From NCBI GenBank assembly GCA_028583605.1, contig CM053336.1, forward strand, positions 21,003,004 through 21,067,003: a stretch of 64,000 nucleotides of DNA, written 5' to 3'. Under the pieces are notes generated by a model. The model did not search any database and had not been told where the DNA came from. It saw nothing but the letters and a program-made list of their open reading frames with translations. The first letter of the stretch is position 1. The number at the start of each line of letters is the position of its first letter. The stretch comes from Dastarcus helophoroides (Eukaryota; Arthropoda; Insecta; Coleoptera; Bothrideridae). Below, in pieces: positions 45,940 to 56,910 of the stretch. Both the position numbers and the translations under genes were made by a program.

Positions 45940-48820
45940 TTATAAGGAAATGTGGCTAAACGTCTCTTCGATAGTTTTTCTTAATTTGGCCCGACTGTCT
46001 GAATAGAAATCAAAACTGTCCGCAATACCATTAGCATATTTTGTGAGAATCACTAGCGGAGACCTGCCCATAGCGTTAGTACGACTATTCTCACAATAGA
46101 ACATTTGTTTTGATCTTGCACTCTGTCTTGGCACCAAAAAGTTTATCTTGGAAAGTAAGTCTGGACAATCTATACAATTATTGAGGAGTCTGCATAAGAA
46201 ATTCATTCCATGTGTTATTCTTCGGGTTTGTAGACTGATAAAATTGAAGCGATTTAAAAGAACTTTATGGTCACAGCCTCTAGCTGGGTAGACACCATCT
46301 TGAATGAAACACAAGAATTTGAGGAAACGCCTTTGAATTGACTCTAACGCTGTGACATGAGTATTATATATTGGAAACCAGATAAGGGAGCCATATTCAA
46401 GACGTGTTAGTACCAGCGACTGAAATAATAATGCTAAAGATTTCTTGTTTTTAAAATCCTTACAATTTCTACACAGAAAGCCATATGTTTTATATGCTGA
46501 TGAAAGTGCCTCAGTAATGTGTAAAGCAAAGTTAAAACTACTATCCATAATAACTCCTAGATCCCTTATGGATTCACATCTGCTTAAAATGACACTATTA
46601 ATTTCATACTCATGCTTGATTATATTGATTTTTCTTGAGTAGGAAACAACATTACATTTAGATATATTTAAAGAAAGCCGATTATCATTGCACCACTTAA
46701 CAACAGCATCAATGTCTTTTTGAATTAATACACAGTCCTCATTAGAAGATACGGAACTAAAGAATTTTAAGTCATCTGCAAAAAGCAGTTTGGATGATTT
46801 TATAACAGAAACAATATCATTGATGAATAAGACAAAGATCAAAGGACCGAGATTTGAGCCTTGTGGAACTCCCGATGTTGGGCTGAACGTGTTAGATTTA
46901 AAATTTCGATATTTGACAAATTGCTCCCTATTTGTTAGGTATGACATAAAAAAGTGTATCAGCCGGTTTAAAAATCCATAAAATTGCAATTTTTGCAAGA
47001 GAATAAAATGATTAATTTGATCAAAGGCTTTTTGAAAGTCTGTGTATACACAATCAACTTGACCATGACGGTCAATGATTTCAGCCACATACTGAGAGAA
47101 AGAAGCTAAATTTGTTACAGTAGATCGTTTCTCAACGAAACCATGCTGATTCTCAGATATAAAAATTTTTATTGATGCATGTATGCGCTTGTATAAAATC
47201 GACTCAAATATCTTTGCAAAGTTACAAAGTAGCGAAATTGATCTGTAGTTGCTTATTTGCATTGTAGTACCCTTTTTAAACACTGGAGTAATACATGCCT
47301 GTTTCCACAGCGACGGAAATTCAGATGTTTTTAGAGACAAATTAAATAGAATAGTGAGCGGTTTAGAAAACACGTTAGCACAATCTTTCAGCAGAAAGCT
47401 GGGAATGTCATCTGGTCCAGAAGTAAACTTATCCTTTGACCGTTTTAGTGCCTCTAATATTTCAGCTTCAGTTATATTCAAAATAGAGACTGTATCAGGA
47501 AAATGAAAGAAATATTTGGTAGCCGTATTATCTGAATTATGAGTGTTACTGGGTGTTATGTATACACTTTTAAAAAAAGTTGCAAACCCATCCACAATCT
47601 CTTGAGGAGTGGACAATTGTGCAGTACCATAAGACATAACACCAGGAATTCTTGTTCTCCCTTTCTTTATTTGAATAAAAGACCAAAACTTTTTAGGATC
47701 ATTGGAAATGCTATTCTGGACGTTCAAGAGATATTCTTTGTAAGATTGGTCAGCTATTTTTTTGCATAATGCTCTATAATATTTAAAGTTCTCATGTACA
47801 TTGGAATTGCGAGTACACTTATAATTTTTGTGTAAACTGCCTTTAAATTTTATTAACTTTATTAAATGGGAATCGAACCATGGTGGATAGTATGTACGAC
47901 CATTTGATTTCTGTGTATATCTCGGAATAGCAGATTCGAATGTATTCGTCAGGATTTTGTAGAAGGTAGAGCAAGCAATGTTCACATCATTAAATGTTTC
48001 CAGTATACTCCAGTCAATATTAGATAATAAATCATATAGCAGTAGGTAGTTCGCTTTTTTAAAATTAAATGATAGCCTCGATGATTAACATCAAAATTAA
48101 TAAACCGCTGACAAGATAGAGTAACATTAATGTCAAGCGCAGGATGATATGCATCTTCTGGAACTAAAGGAAATGTGGATTTCAGAACATGACAATTAAA
48201 ATTTGATAATAATAAGTCCAATAGCCTGTCGGAGGAATTTAATACATTATTGCATTGACGAAGGTCCTGAATTTGCATGAAATTCTTGATTGGCATAAAG
48301 TAGTTGTCATTTGGGTTATTAAAGTTTCTAATATTGAAATCACCAATAATCATTAGTTTGTCACAGTTAAACTCAAAATTAGAGTGTTCAAGTAATTCAA
48401 AAAATAGCTCGTACTCAGCAACTCTACAGGTTGGAGGTATATAAACAACCAAGACAAAGATCACTACATTAGAGTGCAAAGTAACTTTGACTCCACAAAT
48501 ATCAACTAAAGGAATTGCTTCAGTTATATGATTAAAATTAAGTTCAGAGGTTTGAAATTTATCAGAAATTGCGAGGAGGACACCACCTCCTCTAGCCACA
48601 TTGAGAAAACTATACTCCCTGTCCTTACGAAACACTGTGAAATTATTAGAAAACAACTCACAGCATTGTATATCTGAGTTAAGCCACGTTTCAGTTAATG
48701 CAACTATATCATAATTACATAATAATAAATTGTTATAAAACAAAAGAATTTTGGATCGTAAACCTCTCACATTTTGATAGTATGTGTGGAGGGAAATTAT
48801 TTCGTAATTGGGGGGATTTA
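45940..48820 (-). pseudogene. ORF2: AP endonuclease-reverse transcriptase, one frameshift
   Basis: The frame opens just after the ORF1 stop and reaches the endonuclease start motif YQNVRGLRSK near 48780 with no ATG before it. Endonuclease motifs: ALTETWLNSD, ARGGGVLLAISD and IIGDFNIRNF; the SDH site reads AYHPALD. A single indel near 48055-48065 (A-run) shifts the frame. The rest stays open to 45940: NYRSISLLCNFAKIF, VYTDFQKAFDQINH (D316), SGVPQGSNLGPLIF and LFADDLKFF (FADD 402-405, counting from 47985), then ESIQRRFLKFLC. It would nick target DNA and prime reverse transcription. Clade within the jockey superfamily is uncertain. Confidence 0.92.
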
Positions 48821-48827
48821 GTTTAAA
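48818..48827 (-). promoter_or_regulatory. Candidate -1 ribosomal frameshift site T TTA AAC at ORF1 stop
   Basis: On the minus strand the last ORF1 codons are GCT TTA AAC TAA. The heptamer T TTA AAC (48827-48821) is in the correct phase of the X XXY YYZ rule. Slipping back one base gives TTT AAA CTA AAT CCC, the open frame that runs into the endonuclease. A possible downstream stem pairs CCTC and ACAT with ATGT and GAGG (about 48795-48765); it lies farther away than the usual 5-9 nt spacer. Frameshifting is inferred, not shown. Confidence 0.6.
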
Positions 48828-49265
48828 GCCTTTCCGTTGGTAATCCTTGGAACGCCCTGGTTGTAAACAATCCTAAGATTAACTTCTCCATTAGCTGTTC
48901 TTGTATTTAATTCGTTTTTTAATGCTTTGTATGCATTTTGTTGTTTTATGGTTTTGTCATATGAAAGCCTAATCCGTTTATATTGCTCATGGCTTCTCAA
49001 ATTCTTAGCCAATTTAATAGTTTTTGAGACATCTAAAGCCAGTATAACTCTTAGGGGCCTAGATGTATTGGTTTCTACGGCATGACCAAGTCTTTGTATT
49101 TCCAATTCTTCAGCGTTAATAGAAGGATTAATAACTCTCAATATATCCGATACCATGCGCCTGTCACGAATTAAGTTTTCCTGCTTCGAAATATGGGAAA
49201 TAGAAAATGAATTTTTACGAAATTTAGAAAAGTGTGTGTCAATCTTGTTTTGTGAAATAAATCAT
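48818..49265 (-). pseudogene. ORF1, C-terminal part (nucleic-acid-binding protein)
   Basis: The frame is open from about 49263 with no start, so the 5' end is missing. It reads HISKQENLIRDRRMVSDILR and RPLRVILALDVSKTIKLAKN, then YKRIRLSYDKTIKQQNAYKA and NLRIVYNQGVPRITNGKALN, stop at 48818-48820. This C-terminal pattern (RPLRV..L, then I.LSYDKT, then a G.P.I end) is common in ORF1p of insect non-LTR elements and resembles the FP/transposase-22 type RNA-binding fold. It would coat element RNA. The stop is preceded by a slippery heptamer. Confidence 0.75.
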
Positions 49266-49314
49266 AAATTTAATCTTGAAATCTTGATTCTTTTTTTAAA
49301 ATTTTAAATTTAAA

Positions 49315-49379
49315 CTCTCTCTCCCTCTCCCTCTCCCCCCCCCTCTCTCCCTCTCTCCCTCTCACCCTCTCACCCTCTC

Positions 49380-49411
<32 letters not shown>

Positions 49412-49452
49412 CTTCTCTCTTTCTCGCGCGCTCTCTCTCCCTCTTTCTCTCC
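49315..49452. repeat. CT-rich microsatellite
   Basis: (CTCTCC)n, (CTCTCACC)n and (CT)n runs over ~138 bp. The other strand is GAGA-rich. Confidence 0.95.
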
Positions 49453-50160
49453 TAAATTTCGATTTTTCTCAAGTTGATTTGTCCTAAGTTACTATGTAAT
49501 GCGATTAAGAAGAATGAGTATTCGATCTTGCTACATTATTACAGCAAATGCCGCTTAATAGAATCATGTTGATCCAGAACATTTTGATTGTAATAACTGT
49601 CGATTCTATAAAGCGAAAAATAATTAATTTAGAAGCCACAAATTCTATTTGTACAGGACGAAATTTTTATGCTTGAGATCATTTATGATTTTTCGCCGTG
49701 AGTTAACTCGAAAGACAGAGAAAAGCATTTTCCCTTCTCGGCCAAGTTAGACTTGACATGATCTGTCGGGTATGAATCGCGACCGAGGTTTCCCTTTAAT
49801 TGATTTTCGATAAAAGGTTTCCGCGTTTAACATAATAGCGGTGGAGTGTTTCGGAACCACTCAGCGGTGAGAAACGTCATGTGCCTTCGGCTTTTCCTGA
49901 TGGGGCGACAATAGCCAACTTGTGTTCTTTGCTTCGCGCGTATCCCCATTCCAGCCGTCTTGGCACTTTTATATTCTAGCAGAATGTAACAACTTCATTT
50001 GTGCTAAAAACGATTCCCATAGTTTCTGGGGCACAAAAATTGAAAACTGAAACAAAAAAAAATTAAAAAATGCAACAAAAGTTGCTCTAACTCGTTTTGA
50101 TAGCCAAGCTATCATTTTCTTCTCTTCATCTTCTTTAAATTCATCTTTCTGCAACCTTCG
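49453..50160. other. Mixed-composition stretch, no gene recognised
   Basis: 49680-49960 is more GC-balanced than the surroundings, without clear ORFs or splice signals. 50088-50125 carries the third copy of the GATAGCTTGGCTATC motif on the minus strand (AAATGATAGCTTGGCTATCA, then AAACGAGTT). Confidence 0.4.
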
Positions 50161-51318
50161 ACTTATTTATCAAACTTATTAACCTTCTCAAAATTTGGTA
50201 GTAAAAAGAACAAAAGCTTGGGAGTAATATTTACCTATCTGGAAATTTTGAAAAATGTTTCTCAAAATTTTAATGTTTATCCCTATAGTTTATATTTTCT
50301 AACGTCACAATGGGACAGGAAGGAAGGAACTTGTCTTTGATTCAGACAGTCGTTAAAAAATAATACGACTTCTTTCTTGAAATATCGACTTTTTTCCTGA
50401 AATGTTCCTCAAAATTTGCCCCTTTTTTCAAATTTCTCTGGAAAACTTCGAAATTTTACTAAATTTCGACTTTTTCCTCAAAATTTCTGTTTTTTTCTTA
50501 AAATGTGGAAATCTTCCTCAAAATTTTGATTTCTATTTTTCAAAATTTGTTTGGGTTTGCGAAACTTTTAATTTATAGCTCAAAAATGTTCTTTTTTTCA
50601 AAATTTCGATATTTTTCAAGTTTTGTTAAAAAGTCGGGTTGTACATTAAATTAGAATTCCTGAAAGATTCGACTTTTTTTTATTTATAATTCACCCTTTT
50701 TAAATTAGGACTTTATACTCAAAATTCTACTTTTTTCGCTAGAAATGGGCTGATTGGAATAAATTTTGAATGTTTTAAAGAAATTTTGTCAGGAAACTTT
50801 AACCTGTTTCTTAAAATTCGTCTTATTTTCGAAATTTCGACTAAATCTCCTATGTGTCTAGAAATTGCCATTCAAAATTAATCTTTTTCTCCAAATATCG
50901 ACTTTTTCTCAAAATTCGGTTAGTTTCCTAACATTCGATTAAAATTTTCTTAAAACGTATCATAAAATTTTGACAAAAATATTTTAAGAAACTAAAAAAA
51001 TATTTCTTGTAAATTTCGAGTCAAAATTTAAATAAAAATAAAAATTGTAAGAGAAATAATTTTTGAAACCGGGTTTTTTCTCCAAATTTAATGTATTCTA
51101 GAAATTGAGACTTTTCTAATAAAATTATCTAAGAGTAATTAAAAAATCAACCTTTGAATTCGCATTTGCATTCACATTCGCGAATATTGCGTATTTGCAT
51201 TCTCGAATGTGGGAAAACTAACATTCGTTACTTCTCTTTTAGGTATAGGGAAACTCAATGAAACCCCCACTAAAATGATGAGTAGAATTCGAAGGTAGGT
51301 TGGTTGTGTTTTCCATGT
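50161..51318. repeat. Low-complexity tract, pyrimidine-rich on plus strand
   Basis: TTTTTCCTCAAAATTTCTG-type words, with no gene. It ends at the target duplication of the hAT-ended element. Confidence 0.65.
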
Positions 51319-51326
51319 GTCCAGAG
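51319..51326. other. Target-site duplication, left copy (GTCCAGAG)
   Basis: Eight bases identical to 54473-54480, directly abutting the CAGTGGCGGC terminus. Eight-base duplications are diagnostic of hAT transposition. Confidence 0.9.
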
Positions 51327-54300
51327 CAGTGGCGGCGGCGTATAGGCCGCCTGCAGCACCCCCAAGTTTGCTGACGAGTTTTTTTCGCAAAATTTTCTGA
51401 ACACTTTTCATTACACAATTTTTTGTAGAAATTTTAAATTTTCTCTGATTTCTCTCTATAAAAATTTTGGGTTTCTTTCACGAAGTTACGACATTTAAAA
51501 ACCTACTTTATTTTTAATTTTAATCAAAAAATCACATTTTCAAAAACTAATTTTTGTAAAACTTTTAAGGAAGAAATCAATATTTCGAGCAGGAATTAAA
51601 ATATTAAGAAAAAACTCAAATTTCGTTAAAAATGTCAACATTTTGAGAAAATAAATACAATTTCAAGAATAAATCTAAATCCAACTCATCTCGCATTTTA
51701 CTATTACTCTAAAAAATAAGTCAATACGGTATCTTCGAATTTTCACCCCAAATCCCATTTTGTATAAAAATCTTGAGTTTTTTTCAAATACTTCGATTTT
51801 TTTAGGATATTTTGGTTTTTTCTGCAAAGTTTCCATTTTTCCTAAATATTTTATATACAGAAATTTTCTAGAAATTTCCATTTTTCCTGATAGTGTTGTT
51901 CTTAAAATTTCTTCTAGAAATTCCAACTTCTCCAGATTTTTCTTTGTGTTCCTCTAATTTGTTCTAAAAATGTCAAGATTGTTCACGACATTTTGACAAT
52001 TTAAAGTTCATTTTAATTTGTAGTTTTGACAAAAAATGTTTGGAAAAAACCCTGAAAACTCTATAAAAATTTCAATAATTTGGGAAAAACAAAAAATTTC
52101 CACTCTTTTGTAAAGATATTTCAAATTTTTTTCAAATTTTGATTTTTTCTCTAAGAAATTTTGCTTTTTTTTCCCTATGCAATTTGTGTTTTTTCTAAAC
52201 ATTTTATACAAAGAATTTTTTTGCAATTTCGACTTTTCCTGGATATTTTGTCTTTAAAATATTTTTTCTTGTAGAAATTTTGATTTCTCTCTAATTTGTT
52301 TTGGAAAGTTAAAAGTTTTCTAACGAAATGTTAATATTTTAAAGTTCATTTTATTTTGTAATTTTGATAAGAATCTGAAAATTACTAAGTATAAGTTTAG
52401 GGAAAGTAAACTTCAAATCTGCATAAAAAATAAGAAAACCTTGCGAAAAATATTGAAATTTCAAGAAACAATGGACCTTGTAAATTTTAACCTTTTTTAC
52501 AATTTGATATTTCTCTAAAAAATTACTACTACTGCAGGACCAAAGGAAATTCTGAATCAGAATTTCAAATTTTTCTACAAATGTTAAATTCATCCTTGAA
52601 ATTCTCAAGTTCGAATTTAAAATTCAAATTTCGATAAAAAAAAACATCGAAGTTTAAAAATTAAATTCAAAATTTCAAACGAGAGCAGATCATATTTCTT
52701 GAAAGAGTTGAAATTTCTTATTAGTAACATTTAAAAAAAAAATAACATTTTCGGAATTAAAGAAAAAACATTTTTTTTTTTAAATAAATTAATAGTCAAA
52801 AATAGTTTAATAATTTCAACCTCTAAAGTGGAAATTGAAATTTTTGAGAAAAAGAGTCAACATTTCTAGAAGAGTCTTAAAATTTCGGAATTAGAATTAA
52901 TCGAAATGTTAAAAAAAATCATTAACAATTTACTGCTCTAATTTAATTTTTTTCTAGTAATTTTGAAGTTCCAGAGAAATCTCAAAAATCAAATATTCCA
53001 GTTTGATGCCAATTTTTTGTGATCAAGTTTTTTTTGAAAATTTGTTTCAGAGCTTTGCTCAATTTTAAAAATAGAAATTTTTGTTATTATTTTTTTTTTA
53101 ATTCGAGTGTTATTGCAAAATTTTTTTCAAAAAATGTAAATTTTAAAAGAAAAATACTACCACTTTTAAAAAATAAAGGTAAAATTATCAGAAAAGTCGA
53201 AGATTTAAAAAAAAAATCAAGTTTTAAAATGGTCCACATTTTCAATAATGTCGTGAATAAAAAACGAATTTTTGGAAAAATATCGACATTTAAAATAAAT
53301 TGCAGAGTTTTTAATTAAATTTTCAAAAAAGCTGAATTTTTTGAATATTGGAGAAAACTCAAAATTATCGAATAATTCGTAATTATCAAAAAAGTTGACA
53401 TTTTGGCCGGAGTTTTCAACAAAGTGGGAATTAAAATAAAGAGTCGAACATTTCAAAGAAGTGCAGATTTAAGAAAAGGTTAAAATTTTCAATAAGAAAG
53501 TCGAAATTTGACAAGGCAAACATTTTCAAAATTTTTCAAATGTCCAAGAGAAGTCAAAATTTTGGAAAAGAAGAAATCTTCAAAAAGAAAAGGTCGACAT
53601 TTATAGTCGAAACTAAAAAAATATCAAAATTTGCAAAAGATTTGAGAATTTTTATCGAATTTACAAAATAACTCGAAATTTTAAAAAAGCTTAAATTTTA
53701 AATAGTTGGGAAATTTGCCCTCAACTTTTCAATAAAAATTAAAATCAAAATATAGAAAACAAGTGAAAATTATCAGATAGATCGAGGTTTTCCAAAGTCG
53801 AAATATTGAGAAGTTAAAATTTTGGAAAAAGTTTAAATTGTTGGTAGTTGAAATTTTGAATCAAAGTGAAACATTTTTTTAAAGTTGAAATTGTAGGTCA
53901 AAAAAATTAAAATTTTGAAAAAATGTCAAACATTTCGTAAAATTTCAAAATTTTCAAGAAAATCGAAATTTTGCAAGAATTTCAAAAATTAAAAGGTAGC
54001 GAAATTTTCAACAACAAAAAATCAAAAAATAGTCGAAATTTTGCAAAAAAAAAGTCGAAATTTTGAAAAACAGTTGACATTTTAATAAAAATCAATCGAA
54101 ATTATCAAGAATCGAAATTTTCAATAAAAAAATTATAATTTTCTAAAAAAAAATTATAAACAAAGATGAAATTTAGAAAACAGTCGAAAATTTAAAAAGT
54201 CGAAAGTGCAGATTTGAAAAAATTTACATTTTCAGAAAAAGTACGATTTTCAAATGGTAAAAATTAAATTTTGCAATACAATCGAAATTTGGAAAAAAAT

Positions 54301-54472
54301 CCAACCTTTCAAAAAACACGACATTATCAAAAGTTTTCGTTGTCAGTAAATCTAAAATTTTCGAAAAGTAACGTTTTGAAAATGTCGAAATTTTCAGTCG
54401 AAATCTTAAAAATTTTAAAACACTAAATATTGTCGCAGCACCCCCATTAGTTTTGGCCACGAGCCGCCACTG
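51327..54472. mobile_element. Non-autonomous hAT element with low-complexity body
   Basis: The termini are CAGTGGCGGCGGCGTATAGG on the left and, read inward from the right, CAGTGGCGGCTCGTGGCCAA. Both have a subterminal GGGGGTGCTGC (direct or inverted as expected). A perfect 8-bp duplication flanks it. The 3,146-bp interior encodes nothing: pyrimidine-rich low-complexity DNA to about 52.5 kb, then purine-rich to 54.4 kb. No transposase remnant is seen, so it must have been moved in trans. Confidence 0.92.
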
Positions 54473-54480
54473 GTCCAGAG
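54473..54480. other. Target-site duplication, right copy (GTCCAGAG)
   Basis: Partner of 51319-51326, immediately after the right terminus. Confidence 0.9.
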
Positions 54481-55404
54481 AATACAGAACACACAGCTTT
54501 TGAACATTTTTATTCAAAATTTTGTCTTTTAATAATTTTTATCTTTAGGTTACCTCTAGGTTATAAAACACATCAATAATCCATGTTTTATACCAATTGC
54601 GGAACTCCATTTCTCCACTTTTCGCCCTTTTATGAGGTGAATTGTAAAAAAAAATTCGTATTATGGCCCTCGCCGGAATGGATCAAAATGTTTACTTTAA
54701 ACTAGAAAAGTTTACTTAAATAAGTGATTTCGAAATTTTTTTGACTCTTCGTGTTTTTCAAAATTTTAAATCTTTTTCGAAAGTGTGTTTATTTGAAATT
54801 TTAATTTTATTTTCAAATGTTGACCCATTCTAAAAATGTAGCTTTTTTCAGAGCCTTACTTTCTTAAGGAACTTCTTTCCAAATTTGGACTTCTTGTTCG
54901 TCTTTTTTCAAAGTTTTCATTTTTCTAAAAATTCGGCCATTTCTGAAAAGAACCTTTCTGAAACCCAATTCTGAAAATGTCGTTTTGTTTCTTAAATGTA
55001 GTCATTATTTCAAAATTTGAGCTTTTCTTTCGATATTCTTTCTAACAAAATTTATATTTGTACAAATTTCGACTTTTTCCTCGAAAATTCGCCTTTTTAT
55101 CAAAAATTTGACTTTTTTTACTGTGATTTTATCCCCAAAATTCAACTTTTTCTAGTGTGATTTTGTCCCCAAAATTCGACATTTTTTTAATTTAATTTTC
55201 TCTGACAAAATTTATCTTTTTTACAGTTCAGTTTTTTGATAATTTATAGGGTTTTTCATAAATTCGACTTTTATTACTATTATTATCATTATATTATTTC
55301 CTCGTCTTTTATTCAAATTACAATTTATTTTCAAAATTCATCTATCTTAGAGAATGTCTAATTTTATTTTCAAAATTTGACTTTTTTCTCACAAATTGGT
55401 TATC
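54481..55404. repeat. Low-complexity tract, pyrimidine-rich on plus strand
   Basis: TTTTCAAAATTTTAAATC and CGACTTTTTC words; a short mixed segment at 54540-54700. No gene. Confidence 0.6.
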
Positions 55405-55716
55405 TAATGGCTAGTACACACTCGCAACAAAATAGAAGAACTCGTGCCTATAGTCAAAATTCTGCGATTGTCTATAAACAAATGGGAAAAAAATCGCGCT
55501 TGTTCTACAATTCCTTGTGAGAAAGCAGCAATTCGACAAGTGGCTGTCTCACTTGTCATGGTGTCTCAGAAATTAGTTTAGCTGAATTGCGTAGGTGTGG
55601 ACGCTTGACAAAGTCTCTATGCCATTTTGAAATTTGTTCTGGACTATCTAGAGACCAAATCCTCGATTTGTGTAGTTGCGCGATTTTGTCTACTAGTGTG
55701 TACTAGGCTTAATGGA
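55405..55716. mobile_element. MITE, ~300 bp
   Basis: Terminal inverted repeats CTAGTACACACT (55411-55422) and AGTGTGTACTAG (55695-55706). The flanking TAATGG (55405-55410 and 55711-55716 region) may be the target duplication. The interior is mixed-composition and non-coding, and stands out sharply from the low-complexity DNA on both sides. Confidence 0.7.
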
Positions 55717-56731
55717 AAATCCGACCTACATATTTTTCAAAATGATGTACTTTTACTAATAATTTCGACTTGCTTACAATTTATCTTTTTTTCTTTTCTT
55801 TTCTCAAGGTTTGACTTTTTTTGGAAATTATGACATTTTAAAATTTGACATTTTCTATTTCTGGAAATTCAGACTTTTTTTTCTCGAAATTTCCCGTTTT
55901 CTATTGAAATTAGATCCAAATTTCATTAAGTTCATTAGTTTTTGTTTTAAAATTTAATTTTATGTTCTTGCAAGTTTCGACTTTCGCCTCGAAATTTGTC
56001 ATCAAAATGTTAATCTTTTTTTTCAATTTTCTCCTTGTTTTGAAGTTAGAATTTTTTTCCCAAAATTTGACTTCCTGCGAGATATTACATCTCTATTTAA
56101 AGTTCGGTCTTTTTCTCGAAATTGCAAATATTTCTTGAAATTTCTTAATTATTTCTTGAAATTTGTCTTTTTTTTTCAAATTTAGCTTGTTTCCCAAAGT
56201 TTGACTTTCTCTTGAAAAATTTGATTCTTCTGAAAACACTGATCCTTTACTCTCTATTGCGACTTTGGTAAAATTTGTCTTTTTGTCCTTCATCTCATTT
56301 TTATGAAAGTTTGGCTTTTTTACTTCAAAATATTGTCTTTTATCTCAAAATTATACATTTTCCTTTCCTAAAAATTTCGATCTTGATTTAGAATTTGTCT
56401 CTTTTTCGAAAATTTTTTTTTTAGAAATTAGATGCTTATTTTATTAAAGATTAAAAACTTCCGACATTTCGACTTTTCTCTCAAATTTAATCTTTCTTAT
56501 TTATGCAAATTTTGACTTCTTTTTGCAAATTCTTCTTTTTGTGAAATTTCGACTTCGATTCTCAATATATTTACCTTTTTTAAAACTCGACTTTACGTTT
56601 TTATGATCAAAACTTGACTTTTCTCTGACGCCTCTATCTAAATAAGTTTTTGGAAATTCTGGAAATTTACAGATTTTTTTGTGAATTTGATATATTTAAG
56701 ATGGTTTTTTAGAATTTTAAAAATTTCAATC
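55717..56731. repeat. Low-complexity tract, pyrimidine-rich on plus strand
   Basis: Same word composition as 54.5-55.4 kb, so the MITE at 55.4 kb inserted into it. No gene. Confidence 0.6.
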
Positions 56732-56910
56732 TACACCAATACCTCACTTTGCGTCGGGGTTACGTTCTAAAAAAAAACACGACGTAAATTGAAAGGACGC
56801 AAAGTAAATTAAGATTTTCTATAGCAAACCATGTAAAGATCGAAGATATAATATTAGTTTATTAAATGTATAAATGAATAATACATATTTTTACAGGAAA
56901 ACATTATTCT

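Larger units (their letters stand above)
45746..49265 (-). mobile_element. Non-LTR retrotransposon (jockey superfamily), 5'-truncated, nearly intact
   Basis: On the minus strand: truncated ORF1, endonuclease, reverse transcriptase, a short 3' UTR (CCTGTTGAAATATAATAAAC) and a terminal (ATT)n tail at 45750-45771. Non-LTR copies with short-repeat tails and 5' truncation are typical of target-primed integration. Only one frameshift interrupts ORF2, so the insertion is probably recent. Confidence 0.9.

Noticed and set aside
49315..49452. GAGA-rich run as a promoter element
   Set aside because: It is a simple CT microsatellite with no adjacent gene start.
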